53,292 bases of DNA from assembly GCA_913778275.1 (NCBI GenBank), contig CAJYWN010000014.1, positions 1 through 53,292 on the forward strand, read 5' to 3'. Shown piece after piece: positions 32,755-41,968 of the stretch. Below the pieces are notes generated by a model. It was not told where the DNA came from and did no database searches. It worked only from the letters and a program-made list of their open reading frames with translations. A program made the position numbers and the translations under genes. Source of the DNA: an uncultured Chryseobacterium sp. (GTDB lineage: Bacteria; Bacteroidota; Bacteroidia; Flavobacteriales; Weeksellaceae). Within the stretch, counting starts at the first letter, position 1; each line of letters starts with the position of its first letter.

Positions 32755-34767
32755 TTATTTGTAACTTCTTGTTTTCACCTCAATATTTTCGTAGATCAGC
32801 TCTTCTTTGTGCAACACTTCTGCATTGATATCCTCTCCCTGATATTCCCATGCACCTACGTATTTGAAGTTTACATCGTCTCTTTCAGCTTCTCCGTCCG
32901 GAGTTGAGTGGTCTTCACGGAAGTGCCCTCCGCAAGATTCATTTCTGTGCAGTGCATCGATAGCCATCAGCTGTCCAAGCTCCAGGAAGTCTGCTACTCT
33001 GAATGCTTTTTCAAGCTCGGTGTTCATTCCGTCATTATCTCCGGGAACTTTTACATTTTTCCAGAAATCATTTCTAACTTCTTCAATTTCTCTGATGGCT
33101 TCTCTTAATCCTTCAGGGGTTCTTCCCATACCAACCTTATTCCACATGATGTTTCCTAATCTCTTGTGGAAATGGTCAACCGAATGCGTACCTTTATTAT
33201 TAAGGAAGAAATCTATCTTTTCTTTAATTCCTTTTTCTGCTTCATCGAAAGATGAAGAATTGGTAGGAATTGATCCTGTTCTGATGTCTGCAGAAAGGTA
33301 ATCTGCAATCGTGTAAGGAAGTACAAAATATCCGTCAGCGAGACCCTGCATCAATGCAGAAGCTCCCAATCTGTTGGCGCCATGATCCGAGAAATTTGCC
33401 TCTCCGATTACGAAGCATCCCGGAATAGTAGACTGAAGATTGTAATCTACCCAAACACCACCCATGGTGTAGTGAACGGCAGGATAAATCTTCATCGGCG
33501 TTTTATAAGGATCATCAGCCGTAATTTTTTCATACATTACGAATAAGTTCCCGTATTTTTCTTCAACCCAGCTTTTCCCTAAATCATAAATCTGCTGGTC
33601 GGTAGGATTATGAATATGCTTTTCGATAGCGGCTTCTCTACCTTTCTTCATGATCTCCGTAGAGAAATCCAGGTAAACTCCTTCCTGAGTATCGTTATTT
33701 TCGATTCCGTATCCGGCATCACATCTTTCTTTAGCAGCTCTAGATGCAACGTCTCTTGGTACAAGGTTACCGAAAGCAGGATATCTTCTTTCAAGATAGT
33801 AATCTCTATCTTCTTCTTTAATATTTTCAGGTCTTAATTTTCCTTCTCTGATAGCCTGTGCATCTTCAATTTTTTTAGGAACCCAGATTCTTCCTGAGTT
33901 TCTTAAAGATTCGGACATCAGAGTCAGTTTAGACTGCTGTGTTCCATGAACCGGAATACAGGTCGGGTGAATCTGTACATAACAAGGGTTTGCGAAGTAC
34001 GCTCCTTTTTTGTGGATTTTCCATGCTGCAGAAACGTTGGAGCCCATAGCATTGGTAGAAAGGAAATATACGTTTCCATATCCTCCGGATGCAATTACCA
34101 CCGCGTGTGCAGAATGTCTTTCGATTTCACCTGTTACAAGGTTTCTTGCGATGATCCCTCTTGCTTTTCCGTCAACAATCACAAGATCCATCATTTCATG
34201 ACGGTTGTACATCTTGATTCTTCCTTTTCCGATCTGACGGCTCATGGCTGAATAAGCTCCTAACAACAACTGCTGCCCCGTCTGTCCTTTTGCGTAGAAT
34301 GTTCTTTTTACCTGAACTCCACCAAATGAACGGTTGTCCAGCTGGCCTCCGTACTCACGTCCGAAAGGAACCCCCTGAGCAACACACTGGTCGATAATAT
34401 TTGCAGAGACTTCTGCTAATCGGTAAACGTTGGCTTCTCTCGCTCTATAGTCACCACCTTTGATGGTATCATAGAACAATCTATATGTAGAGTCACCGTC
34501 TCCCTGATAATTTTTAGCTGCATTGATACCTCCCTGAGCGGCGATAGAGTGCGCTCTTCTCGGAGAATCCTGATAGCAGAATGCTTTTACATTGTACCCC
34601 TGCTCTGCAAGAGTGGCAGCCGCAGAACCTCCTGCCAAACCTGTTCCAACAACAATAATATCAATCTTATCTCTGTTGTTTGGTGCAACAAGGTTCATAT
34701 GGTCCTTATGATTTTTCCACTTATCCTTTAAAGGACCCGCCGGAATTTTTGAATCTAATTTACTCAT
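32755..34767 (-). CDS. sdhA: Succinate dehydrogenase/fumarate reductase flavoprotein subunit
   Basis: This 670-residue catalytic subunit of complex II oxidises succinate with covalently bound FAD. The dinucleotide fold [19 protein letters not shown] lies near residue 40. The FAD-attachment His is in [14 protein letters not shown]. Active-site segments [11 protein letters not shown] and [11 protein letters not shown] are present. It lies between sdhC (15 bases) and the DUF2846 gene. The length and the sdhC type place it in the group with a single di-haem cytochrome b subunit. Confidence 0.96.
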   Translation of the reverse strand: MSKLDSKIPAGPLKDKWKNHKDHMNLVAPNNRDKIDIIVVGTGLAGGSAAATLAEQGYNVKAFCYQDSPRRAHSIAAQGGINAAKNYQGDGDSTYRLFYDTIKGGDYRAREANVYRLAEVSANIIDQCVAQGVPFGREYGGQLDNRSFGGVQVKRTFYAKGQTGQQLLLGAYSAMSRQIGKGRIKMYNRHEMMDLVIVDGKARGIIARNLVTGEIERHSAHAVVIASGGYGNVYFLSTNAMGSNVSAAWKIHKKGAYFANPCYVQIHPTCIPVHGTQQSKLTLMSESLRNSGRIWVPKKIEDAQAIREGKLRPENIKEEDRDYYLERRYPAFGNLVPRDVASRAAKERCDAGYGIENNDTQEGVYLDFSTEIMKKGREAAIEKHIHNPTDQQIYDLGKSWVEEKYGNLFVMYEKITADDPYKTPMKIYPAVHYTMGGVWVDYNLQSTIPGCFVIGEANFSDHGANRLGASALMQGLADGYFVLPYTIADYLSADIRTGSIPTNSSSFDEAEKGIKEKIDFFLNNKGTHSVDHFHKRLGNIMWNKVGMGRTPEGLREAIREIEEVRNDFWKNVKVPGDNDGMNTELEKAFRVADFLELGQLMAIDALHRNESCGGHFREDHSTPDGEAERDDVNFKYVGAWEYQGEDINAEVLHKEELIYENIEVKTRSYK

Positions 34768-34782
34768 ATTAGTATATTGATA

Positions 34783-35445
34783 TTATTGAGTTACAAAGTG
34801 ATAAATTGCGATAAAAATAAAGCCCGCAGGAATCAGGATGGAATACCATTTTCCTAATGCCATAATTACAGGAGTATATTTAGGATGTCTTGCACCGATA
34901 GACTGGAATGAAGACTGGAAACCGTGTCCCAGGTGTAATCCCAGCAAAATGAAAGAAATAATATAAATAATCACTCTCCACGCATCTGCAAATTTAGCAT
35001 GAAGATCTCCCCAGAAGCGTGATTCTTCAATCGGTAGCCCGTCTACGTACTTGTAGTTCATTTCGTGGAACCAGAAATCATACATATGGAGAAAAATAAA
35101 AGCCAGCACCACAGCACCTGAAATAATCATATTTCTGGACATCCAGGTAGAGTTGTGAGAAGGATTATTTGCTTCATATTTAACGGGACGTGCTTTCTGA
35201 TTTTTAATCTCCAGAACAAATCCCATTACAAAATGGAAAACCACAGCAAATATCAAAACCGGCTGCATTACAAATTGAATAAGAGGATTATACCCCATAA
35301 ACTGCGAAGCATTGTTGTAAGCATCTGCACCAAAAACCGACAAAAGGTTTACAGAAAGGTGCATTACCAGAAATATCAGCAAAAAGATAGCCGACAATGC
35401 CATAGCATATTTTCTACCTATCGTAGAACTCGTTAAACCTGCCAT
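34783..35445 (-). CDS. sdhC: Succinate dehydrogenase cytochrome b subunit
   Basis: This 220-residue membrane anchor of complex II has about five membrane helices. His residues in MHLSVNL, VFHFVMGF, FLHMYDFWFH and LGLHLGHGFQ are suited to binding two b haems. There is no separate SdhD, as expected for the type B complex of Bacteroidota and Wolinella. It is the first gene of the operon, with a well-formed promoter at 35469-35496. Confidence 0.93.
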   Translation of the reverse strand: MAGLTSSTIGRKYAMALSAIFLLIFLVMHLSVNLLSVFGADAYNNASQFMGYNPLIQFVMQPVLIFAVVFHFVMGFVLEIKNQKARPVKYEANNPSHNSTWMSRNMIISGAVVLAFIFLHMYDFWFHEMNYKYVDGLPIEESRFWGDLHAKFADAWRVIIYIISFILLGLHLGHGFQSSFQSIGARHPKYTPVIMALGKWYSILIPAGFIFIAIYHFVTQ

Positions 35446-35468
35446 ATAAGTTTAAATTTGATTTTCCA

Positions 35469-35496
35469 CAAAATTAAGAAATGTTAACTACATCAA
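35469..35496 (-). promoter_or_regulatory. Promoter of the sdh operon
   Basis: On the - strand a -33 TTG (35494-35496) and a -7 TAATTTTG (35469-35476) are spaced by 17 bases. The start of sdhC follows 23 bases after the -7 box. The geometry equals that of the XRE promoter. Just upstream, TGAGAAATCTCA is a 12-base palindrome that could be an operator. Confidence 0.7.
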
Positions 35497-35587
35497 AAAG
35501 TGAGAAATCTCACATATAGCCAGTTTGTAATCTTTCTAAATAAGCGTTAAAATATTATAAATAAAGGAAAAACACCGGATCAAAGAA

Positions 35588-37354
35588 TTATTTTAATTCA
35601 AACATTTTGTGTTTATATACTATTTTTCGTACTCCATTAGGAAACGTTCTGATTTCAGCTTTTTTTATTCTCCGCGAAGCACAGTATGGGTTAATAATAA
35701 ATTTTTTAATTTTTAATGTATCTGCATTTTCCTCAATCCAAAAACACGCTTTATCACTTTCCTTAATAGATAATGCTTTATTTTTGGAGAAATCATGAAT
35801 AAGGATTTCGGATTTTCGGATTTCATAGATATCAGAGCCCATTCTCAGTATGAAAAACATAACAGCAGCCATCATACAGGTGGTTACATTTTTAAAATTG
35901 TGTTTCAAAATAGCATATCTCAGCAAAACAACAATAAAAAATAAGGAAATGACCTCAACCAGATTCATGGGAATATTTTCAAAGAATACAGCATTGAAAC
36001 CTGCAAACCAATGGATTATTTTAAGGAGTATTTCAATAACAAATCCGTACATTATATTCAGATATTCAGAATCTATGTGGAAAGCGATTAAAGCAGTCAT
36101 CAAAAATGAAAAGACAATGATGATTTCAGAAAAAGGAACAATAAAAAAGTTGGCAAGAAGAGAAATAAATGAGAACTGATGAAAATAATACAGAACCAGC
36201 GGAAGTGTTGCCAGCTGAGCTGAAATAGAAATCGAAACGGTATTGAAAATAATCTTTTTGAACCAGTTGTCCTGTTTCGGAAGATGACTGAGAACAGGCT
36301 GATTCAGCCAGAAGATCCCTAAAACAGCAAGAAAGCTCAACTGGAATCCCACATCAAAAATCTGCTGCGTATCAGACAGTAAAATGATAAAAGCCGACAA
36401 AGCAACAGCATGCAGCAAATCGGGCTTCCGCTGAAGCAGCACATGCACAAAATAAATGCTCAGCATTAGGCTTGAACGTACTACGGAACTGCCAAAACCG
36501 ATGAAAACCGTAAAAAGCCAAATTAAAACCAGACTTACAATAATGGCAAATTTTCTGTATCTCACCGGTAAAATTTTAATCCATAAAAAATAAAATAACC
36601 CAAAAATCACAACAATATGCGTTCCTGAAATGGCAAGAAAATGTATAAGTCCGGATCTGCTGAAATCCTGAACCGTCTGCGCATCAATATCTGTACGGTC
36701 TGCAAGAATAATTCCTTTCAGAAATTCTTTCGCCTGTGAAGACATTTGCGTATTGTCAATATTCTGTAGAACTTCTAATCTTCGCTGAGAAAATTGTTCG
36801 TGCAAGCTTAAGTCTGTTCTATCCGCACTATTAACTTCATCTTTTATATAACATTGAAAATCAATATTTTTACGCTTCAGATATTTTGAATAATCAAACT
36901 GGAAATCATATTGCGGTGCCTTCGCTTTTGAAATAAAAGCATGGGCTCTGTAATAATGCTTAAAGTCCAGCTGTTTTTCACTTTTCGGAATATATATAAT
37001 TGCTTTAAAAATTTCATTTTCTGCTTCTACAAGAGCTTCATACTTCCTGTTCTTTTCATTAGAATTTAGCTTCCCTGAGATTTTAAAAGTTATCGTATGA
37101 TTTCCGGAAACCGAAATTTGATTTTTATCAGTATTGAAAAAATGCAGGATCATCCCGATTCCGAAGAACATGGCGCACAGCATAAATGGCTTTATCTTAT
37201 ATAAGAAGTATTTTTTAGAAAGTATAGAAACTAAAATAATAATGTTGATTCCTACAGTTGCAAAGATGTAAACTTTATCCGGAGAGAACCGGTCCTGGAA
37301 AAGAATTCCAAGAATAAAAAAGACAACAAGAATGAGAAGAGGCTGCTTATTCAA
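35588..37354 (-). CDS. ComEC/Rec2-family membrane protein, short form without MBL domain
   Basis: This 588-residue multi-span membrane protein is related to the ComEC DNA-uptake channel. A DUF4131-like N-terminal region with paired helices is followed by an OB-like segment. The Competence domain carries FSRSGLIHFLAISGTHIVVI near residue 230 and about seven further helices. The extra-cytoplasmic metallo-beta-lactamase domain of full-length ComEC is absent; the protein ends in a short soluble tail. This shorter form is common in Bacteroidota. It could support natural transformation, but this is not certain. Confidence 0.82.
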   Translation of the reverse strand: MNKQPLLILVVFFILGILFQDRFSPDKVYIFATVGINIIILVSILSKKYFLYKIKPFMLCAMFFGIGMILHFFNTDKNQISVSGNHTITFKISGKLNSNEKNRKYEALVEAENEIFKAIIYIPKSEKQLDFKHYYRAHAFISKAKAPQYDFQFDYSKYLKRKNIDFQCYIKDEVNSADRTDLSLHEQFSQRRLEVLQNIDNTQMSSQAKEFLKGIILADRTDIDAQTVQDFSRSGLIHFLAISGTHIVVIFGLFYFLWIKILPVRYRKFAIIVSLVLIWLFTVFIGFGSSVVRSSLMLSIYFVHVLLQRKPDLLHAVALSAFIILLSDTQQIFDVGFQLSFLAVLGIFWLNQPVLSHLPKQDNWFKKIIFNTVSISISAQLATLPLVLYYFHQFSFISLLANFFIVPFSEIIIVFSFLMTALIAFHIDSEYLNIMYGFVIEILLKIIHWFAGFNAVFFENIPMNLVEVISLFFIVVLLRYAILKHNFKNVTTCMMAAVMFFILRMGSDIYEIRKSEILIHDFSKNKALSIKESDKACFWIEENADTLKIKKFIINPYCASRRIKKAEIRTFPNGVRKIVYKHKMFELK

Positions 37355-37446
37355 CAGTTTGTGTTTTTTCCAAAAATAAATATTTAAAGAAAAATCTCCA
37401 CGGCAATATTGTAAAACTTTAAAAAAGCACCTGTATTCTTTCTACA

Positions 37447-37479
37447 AAAGAAAAATCGCAGAAAAGTTTTCTACGATTA
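37447..37479 (-). terminator. Terminator after lpxB
   Basis: AATCGTAGAAAA pairs with TTTTCTGCGATT on the - strand, with one G-T wobble and almost no loop. It is followed by Ts. It lies about 20 bases past the lpxB stop at 37499. Confidence 0.8.
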
Positions 37480-37498
37480 CAATTATTTATTTTAAATT

Positions 37499-38602
37499 TT
37501 AAATTTTTAGAATGACTTCCGCCGCATTTTCACTGGCGCCCTTTCCGCCGAGCTTTTCCCTGAGCAGTTCATAATCCCTGAACACCTCAAATCTTTTTTC
37601 TGTTGCCAGTATTTTCTTAAGTTCTTCTACAAGATTACCCGTGTTTAAATCATTCTGAATCAACTCTTTTACCACCTCGCGATCCATAATCAGATTGACC
37701 AAAGAAATATACTTGATATTCTTCACCAGCCTTTTGGCAATAGCATACGAAACCTTACTTCCCCGATAGCAAACGACTTCCGGCACGTTCAGCAAAGCAG
37801 TTTCCAGCGTCGCTGTTCCGGACGTTACCAAAGCCGCCTGGGAACACCTCAACAGGTCGTAGGTTTTATTCGATACAAAATGTACACTATCATCCACAAA
37901 CTTTTCGTAAAATTCTTTAGGAAGACTTGGCGCACCGGCAATAACGAACTGATATTCTTTAAAATAAGGTCTAACCGAAAGCATGATTTGCAGCATTTTT
38001 TCCACTTCCTGCTTTCTGGAACCCGGCAGCAATGCAATAATTTCTTTTTCATTTAATCCATGCTCCCTTTTGAAATTTTCAGTAGTAATGTCTTCTAATG
38101 TAGAGATGGCATCCAGCAAAGGATGACCGACAAAATGAGAATGAACACCATGTTTTTTGTAAAAATCTTCTTCAAAAGGAAGAATCACCATCATTTCATC
38201 CACATATTTTTTGATGATTTCCACCCTACCTTCTTTCCATGCCCAGAGCTGCGGAGAAATATAATAAACCACCCTGATACCCTGTTCTTTCGCAAATTTT
38301 GCAATCCTTAAATTAAAACCAGGGTAATCTACCAGTATCAGAACATCCGGCTTGTTATTCTGAATATCTTCTTTACAAAATTTAATATTATTCAGGATGG
38401 TACGAAGATTCATGGCGACTTCCAGAAATCCCATGAAAGCAAGATCACGGTAATGCTTTACGATGGTCCCACCCTGCTTTGCCATCAGGTCGCCACCCCA
38501 GAATCTGAACTCCGCGTTGGGATCCTTCTGTTTCAGCGCTTTCATTAAATTACTCCCGTGCAAATCTCCGGAAGCCTCTCCGGCAATGATATAGTACTTC
38601 AT
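37499..38602 (-). CDS. lpxB: Lipid-A-disaccharide synthase
   Basis: This peripheral inner-membrane glycosyltransferase joins UDP-diacylglucosamine and lipid X into the disaccharide of lipid A. The 367 residues begin with the family motif YYIAGEASGDLHGSNLMKAL. Further motifs are YYISPQLWAWKEGR, PFEEDFY, FVGHPLLD and ALLPGSRKQEVEKM. Donor-binding TSGTATLETALLNVPEVVCY is near residue 260. This shows an outer membrane with lipid A. The gene stands alone with its own terminator. Confidence 0.95.
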   Translation of the reverse strand: MKYYIIAGEASGDLHGSNLMKALKQKDPNAEFRFWGGDLMAKQGGTIVKHYRDLAFMGFLEVAMNLRTILNNIKFCKEDIQNNKPDVLILVDYPGFNLRIAKFAKEQGIRVVYYISPQLWAWKEGRVEIIKKYVDEMMVILPFEEDFYKKHGVHSHFVGHPLLDAISTLEDITTENFKREHGLNEKEIIALLPGSRKQEVEKMLQIMLSVRPYFKEYQFVIAGAPSLPKEFYEKFVDDSVHFVSNKTYDLLRCSQAALVTSGTATLETALLNVPEVVCYRGSKVSYAIAKRLVKNIKYISLVNLIMDREVVKELIQNDLNTGNLVEELKKILATEKRFEVFRDYELLREKLGGKGASENAAEVILKI

Positions 38603-38721
38603 TTCTTATGAAATCTTTATTTTAATTGCCATCGATAACCTCTTTACTTTTAACTAAAGTTATGGGAGGTTTCTATGACAGGTATAGAGAACAAATTAGG
38701 ACTTTATAGGATCTTAATTTG

Positions 38722-38729
38722 TAAATTTG
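38722..38729 (+). promoter_or_regulatory. -7 box for the DUF2480 gene
   Basis: TAAATTTG fits TAnnTTTG and lies 20 bases before the start at 38750. No -33 TTG is evident at the usual spacing. Confidence 0.45.
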
Positions 38730-38749
38730 TTCAAAGATAATGATAAAAA

Positions 38750-39259
38750 ATGTCAGAAGAATTTGAAATACGAAATAAAGTTGCAGAGAGCGGCCTTATC
38801 AATTTTGATCTCACCGATCTCGTACCGAAAGGCGTAAGAAAAGGCATCGATCTTAAAGATTTTCTTTTTATGGAAATGATTTTAAAAGAGAAAGATTTCC
38901 GTGAGAAAGTGGCTGCGATTGATGTTGAAGAATACCGTGATGCGTATGTGTATGTCTACAATTCGGCAGATGCTATTGTTCCGCTGTGGGCTTATTTTTT
39001 AATTACTGCAAAACTAACCGATGTTACCAAAAAAATTGTCTTTGGAAATCGTGAAGATCTTGAAGTCATTTTAATGCACAATGCCGTTAAAAACTATGAT
39101 TTTGAGGAGATGCGCGGTAAAAGAGTGTTGGTAAAAGGATGTTCGGATAAAGAGATTCCTGAAAATGCATACATTGAACTTGTCGAACAGCTACAGCCTA
39201 TTGTAAAATCATTAATGTTCGGCGAAGCCTGCTCGAATGTACCGATCCTGAAGAATTAA
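38750..39259 (+). CDS. DUF2480 family protein
   Basis: This is a 169-residue cytoplasmic protein with no signal or membrane segment. The family is typical of Bacteroidota and uncharacterised. Visible conserved stretches are NFDLTDLVPKGVRKGIDLKDF, where the acidic and basic residues alternate, and the C-terminal VKGCSDKEIPENAYIEL. The Cys in KGCSDK and in GEACSNV might matter. It has its own promoter, with the DUF937 gene 92 bases downstream. I cannot suggest a function. Confidence 0.78.
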   Translation: MSEEFEIRNKVAESGLINFDLTDLVPKGVRKGIDLKDFLFMEMILKEKDFREKVAAIDVEEYRDAYVYVYNSADAIVPLWAYFLITAKLTDVTKKIVFGNREDLEVILMHNAVKNYDFEEMRGKRVLVKGCSDKEIPENAYIELVEQLQPIVKSLMFGEACSNVPILKN

Positions 39260-39351
39260 CATCGCCACAGTTTCCGCATGTTTTCATCATTCATGTAAAA
39301 TCGTTAGGAATATTTTTTGATGATTAAGTTTAATAATAAAAACATAAACTT

Positions 39352-40008
39352 ATGGGTTTAATTGATTTACTTACAGGAAACACCGGCAATCAGGTAGCGG
39401 AGAGAGCTGAAAGCAAATTTGGAATTAATAAAAACCAGGTGCTTGCTTTACTGGCGGTAGCTGCACCTTTGATTATTTCTTACCTCAGTAAAAAGTCGCA
39501 GTCTGCCGGTGAAGCAGAGTCTTTAAACGCGGCATTAGATAAAGATCATGACGGAAGCATCCTTAATGATGTCAGTCAGGCCGAAACGAGACAGTCCGAA
39601 GGAAATTCCATCCTTACCCATATTTTCGGCGGAGAAAAACAGAACGTTGAAAATCAGTTATCTCAGAAAACAGGAATATCTATTGATAAGATCGGGCCTG
39701 TACTATCGATGTTGGCACCAATCATTATGGGCTACATCGGTAAAGAAAAACAACAGAGTAATGTAGGAGCCGGAGGGTTGGGAGGTTTGCTTGAAAGCAT
39801 CCTAGGCAATGCTTCCAGCCAGACACAAAATGAGCCGTCGAATCCTCTGAATGATATAATCGGGAGTGTCTTGGGAGGCGGACAATCCAATTCTTCATCA
39901 AATCCAATCAATGATATTCTTGGAAGTGTTTTAGGAAACAATAACGATCAAAAGAAAGACGGAGGCGGACTAGGAAGTATTCTGGGAAATATTTTTGGAG
40001 GGAAATAA
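39352..40008 (+). CDS. DUF937 domain protein with C-terminal glycine-rich repeats
   Basis: This 218-residue protein has a DUF937-type helical core (about residues 1-130, with LLAVAAPLIISYLSKKS and SMLAPIIMGYIGKEK). The low-complexity C-terminus repeats NPLNDIIGSVLGGG, NPINDILGSVLGNN and GGGLGSILGNIFGGK. It has no signal peptide. The function of the family is not known. A perfect hairpin terminator follows, shared with the convergent bTHX gene. Confidence 0.8.
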   Translation: MGLIDLLTGNTGNQVAERAESKFGINKNQVLALLAVAAPLIISYLSKKSQSAGEAESLNAALDKDHDGSILNDVSQAETRQSEGNSILTHIFGGEKQNVENQLSQKTGISIDKIGPVLSMLAPIIMGYIGKEKQQSNVGAGGLGGLLESILGNASSQTQNEPSNPLNDIIGSVLGGGQSNSSSNPINDILGSVLGNNNDQKKDGGGLGSILGNIFGGK

Positions 40009-40029
40009 AATTTTAAATACCACCAATAA

Positions 40030-40058
40030 AAAAGACCGGAAGTTGATTCCGGTCTTTT
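40030..40058. terminator. Bidirectional terminator between DUF937 and bTHX genes
   Basis: AAAGACCGGAA and TTCCGGTCTTT form a perfect 11-base-pair stem with a five-base loop. The right end overlaps the stop codon of the bTHX gene on the - strand. Confidence 0.88.
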
Positions 40059-40176
40059 AGCTTTTCGCTTTTTCTTCAGAAGCGGCAACTGTTTTTGAAG
40101 ATTTTCTCGGTCTTCTCTTGCCATAACTTCCATTGGTAATTTTACCTCTTTTTGATTTTTTGTCTCCTTTTCCCAT
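40057..40176 (-). CDS. 30S ribosomal protein bTHX
   Basis: This very small (39 residues), strongly basic protein begins MGKGDKKSKRGKITNGSYGK and continues RRPRKSSKTV before an alanine- and glutamate-bearing tail. This is the pattern of ribosomal protein THX, which binds in the head of the 30S subunit in Thermus and is found throughout Bacteroidota. The gene is easy to miss because of its size. It starts at the ATG at 40176 and its stop overlaps the terminator shared with DUF937. Confidence 0.9.
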   Translation of the reverse strand: MGKGDKKSKRGKITNGSYGKRRPRKSSKTVAASEEKAKS

Positions 40177-40327
40177 AGTAATTATAATTTAGTTGTATTA
40201 CGAAATTAGAAAATACCTGCCTAAAATCAAAAGTTCGGCTGTTAAAATTTTTATAATGTTTAGATGGATAATAATGGCAGAAAGTTTTTAATCTAAGAAC
40301 ATTCGCGTGCAACAACCTCAGCACCTC

Positions 40328-41722
40328 TCATACTTTCACTGTTTTCCATTTTCCTTTTTTAAATAAAATAAAAGCGACGATTGTTATTAAAGCTTCTGCA
40401 ACGGGAATAGAGACAAACACCCCTTTCGGCCCAAATTCAAAATGTTTAGAAAGAAGATAGGCTAATGGAATCTGAAACAGCCAGAAGCCGCAAAGATTCA
40501 CCCAGGTTGGTGTCCAGGTATCACCCGCTCCGTTAAAAGCATTGATCATCACCATCCCGATCCCATAAAATATAAATCCTACCGCCATAATGTGCAATGC
40601 ATTGGTTGCAATGTTTTTAATTTCAGTTTCATTGGTAAAGAATCCAACCAAAAAATCACCCAGAAAAAAGAAAATGACACTTACCGTTACCATAAAAATC
40701 ACATTATATTTTACGGTTTTCATCACAGATTGTTCTGCTCTCAGCATTTCGTTCGCTCCCATATTTTGTCCTACGAGTGTGGATGCCGCATTGCTGATTC
40801 CCCAAGCCGGAAGCATAAAGAACATCATTAAACGCAAGGCAGTCTGATAACCTGCGGAAGCATTTTCACCACCGGTTGTTGCTACCAGCTGAGCCAGAAA
40901 TATCCAGCTGCAGGAAGCAATCACAAACTGAAAAATTCCGGGAGTTGCTATTTTGATAACCGATTTAATAAGGTTAAAGTCAGGTAGAAAATATTTTGAG
41001 TGAATTCTGATTTGCGAATCTGCAATTAACAGGTGATACAATTGATACATCACTCCAATACTTCTTCCGATGGTGGTGGCCAAAGCTGCGCCCGTTAATC
41101 CCATCGCCTGGACCGGCCCAAAACCTTTGATTAAAACCGGGCACAAAATAATATTCGCAATATTGGCAATCCAAAGAGATTTCATCGCAATAGCAGCATT
41201 TCCCGCTCCTCTGAAAATTCCGTTGATCAAGAATAAAAGCATAATGATCACGCTGCTTCCCATCATAATTCTCGTAAAGTCTTTCCCGTAAGCCGCCGCT
41301 TCAGGCTTTGACCCCATCATAATTAAAATCTCTTCAGCATAAATCACTCCGAATAAACTTAAAATAAAAGTTACTGCAAAGGAAACCAATAAAACCTGGG
41401 CCGCACTCCTGGACGCCTGTTCGGGGGTTTTCTCTCCTATTCTTCTTGCAACCATTGCCGTTGCCGCCATACTCATTCCGATCGCAATAGAATACATCAC
41501 CGACAGGACAGATTCAGTAAGACCGACCGCCTGTATGGCAAATCCGCTATCTTTAAGATGCCCTACAAAATAGAGATCTACCAATGTAAATACAGATTCC
41601 ATTGACATTTCCAGCATCATGGGAATGGCTAAAAGAAGAACAGCACTTCTTATTGTTGCTTTGGTATAGTCTACTTCTTCTCCGCTTAAGGCTTTCCTGA
41701 GAAAACTGAAATATTTTGACAT
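40328..41722 (-). CDS. MATE-family efflux transporter
   Basis: This 464-residue inner-membrane antiporter has about twelve helices in two halves of the MatE domain. The first half starts at RSAVLLLAIPMMLEMSMESVF. Characteristic stretches are ALATTIGRSIGVMYQLYHL and, in the second half, NAASTLVGQNMGANE. Family members expel drugs or metabolites in exchange for Na+ or H+; the substrate here is unknown. The gene is single, with a TATTTTTG -7 box at 41743-41750. Confidence 0.92.
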   Translation of the reverse strand: MSKYFSFLRKALSGEEVDYTKATIRSAVLLLAIPMMLEMSMESVFTLVDLYFVGHLKDSGFAIQAVGLTESVLSVMYSIAIGMSMAATAMVARRIGEKTPEQASRSAAQVLLVSFAVTFILSLFGVIYAEEILIMMGSKPEAAAYGKDFTRIMMGSSVIIMLLFLINGIFRGAGNAAIAMKSLWIANIANIILCPVLIKGFGPVQAMGLTGAALATTIGRSIGVMYQLYHLLIADSQIRIHSKYFLPDFNLIKSVIKIATPGIFQFVIASCSWIFLAQLVATTGGENASAGYQTALRLMMFFMLPAWGISNAASTLVGQNMGANEMLRAEQSVMKTVKYNVIFMVTVSVIFFFLGDFLVGFFTNETEIKNIATNALHIMAVGFIFYGIGMVMINAFNGAGDTWTPTWVNLCGFWLFQIPLAYLLSKHFEFGPKGVFVSIPVAEALITIVAFILFKKGKWKTVKV

Positions 41723-41742
41723 TGATTTTGGTTTTTATTCCG

Positions 41743-41750
41743 CAAAAATA
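41743..41750 (-). promoter_or_regulatory. -7 box for the MATE gene
   Basis: TATTTTTG on the - strand matches TAnnTTTG and lies 20 bases before the start codon at 41722. The -33 region is unclear. Confidence 0.45.
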
Positions 41751-41824
41751 GAGATTCAAAAATGATTATAACTTGGCATAGGAAAGGTTTTATGAAAATT
41801 ATTCTTACAGTACAATTAATAAAT

Positions 41825-41857
41825 TTGTTTTAAAAACCTCTAAAAATCTTATCTTTG
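41825..41857 (+). promoter_or_regulatory. Promoter of aspS
   Basis: A -33-like TTG at 41825-41827 and a -7 box TATCTTTG at 41850-41857 are spaced by 22 bases, slightly long. The start at 41969 leaves a leader of about 105 bases with degenerate ACTTTAAAC/GAACT repeats. No stable stem is evident in it. Confidence 0.45.
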
Positions 41858-41968
41858 CACACGGAAAATTCAGTCTTCTGCTGTTCCTGTTTTAAGCTTG
41901 ATCCTCAAAACTTTAAACACCAAACCCAGAACTAAGAATTTTAAACCTTGAACTTTAAACAAATAATT

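Noticed and set aside
32864..33301. 145-codon ORF on + opposite sdhA
   Set aside because: Antisense shadow of sdhA with a Ser-rich, motif-free translation.
40142..40324. 60-codon ORF on - upstream of bTHX
   Set aside because: Overlaps bTHX in another frame, no family pattern, and its codons are those of AT-rich intergenic DNA.
41858..41968. Possible T-box or other leader control ahead of aspS
   Set aside because: The leader is a degenerate TTTAAAC/GAACT repeat with no stable stem and no T-box consensus.
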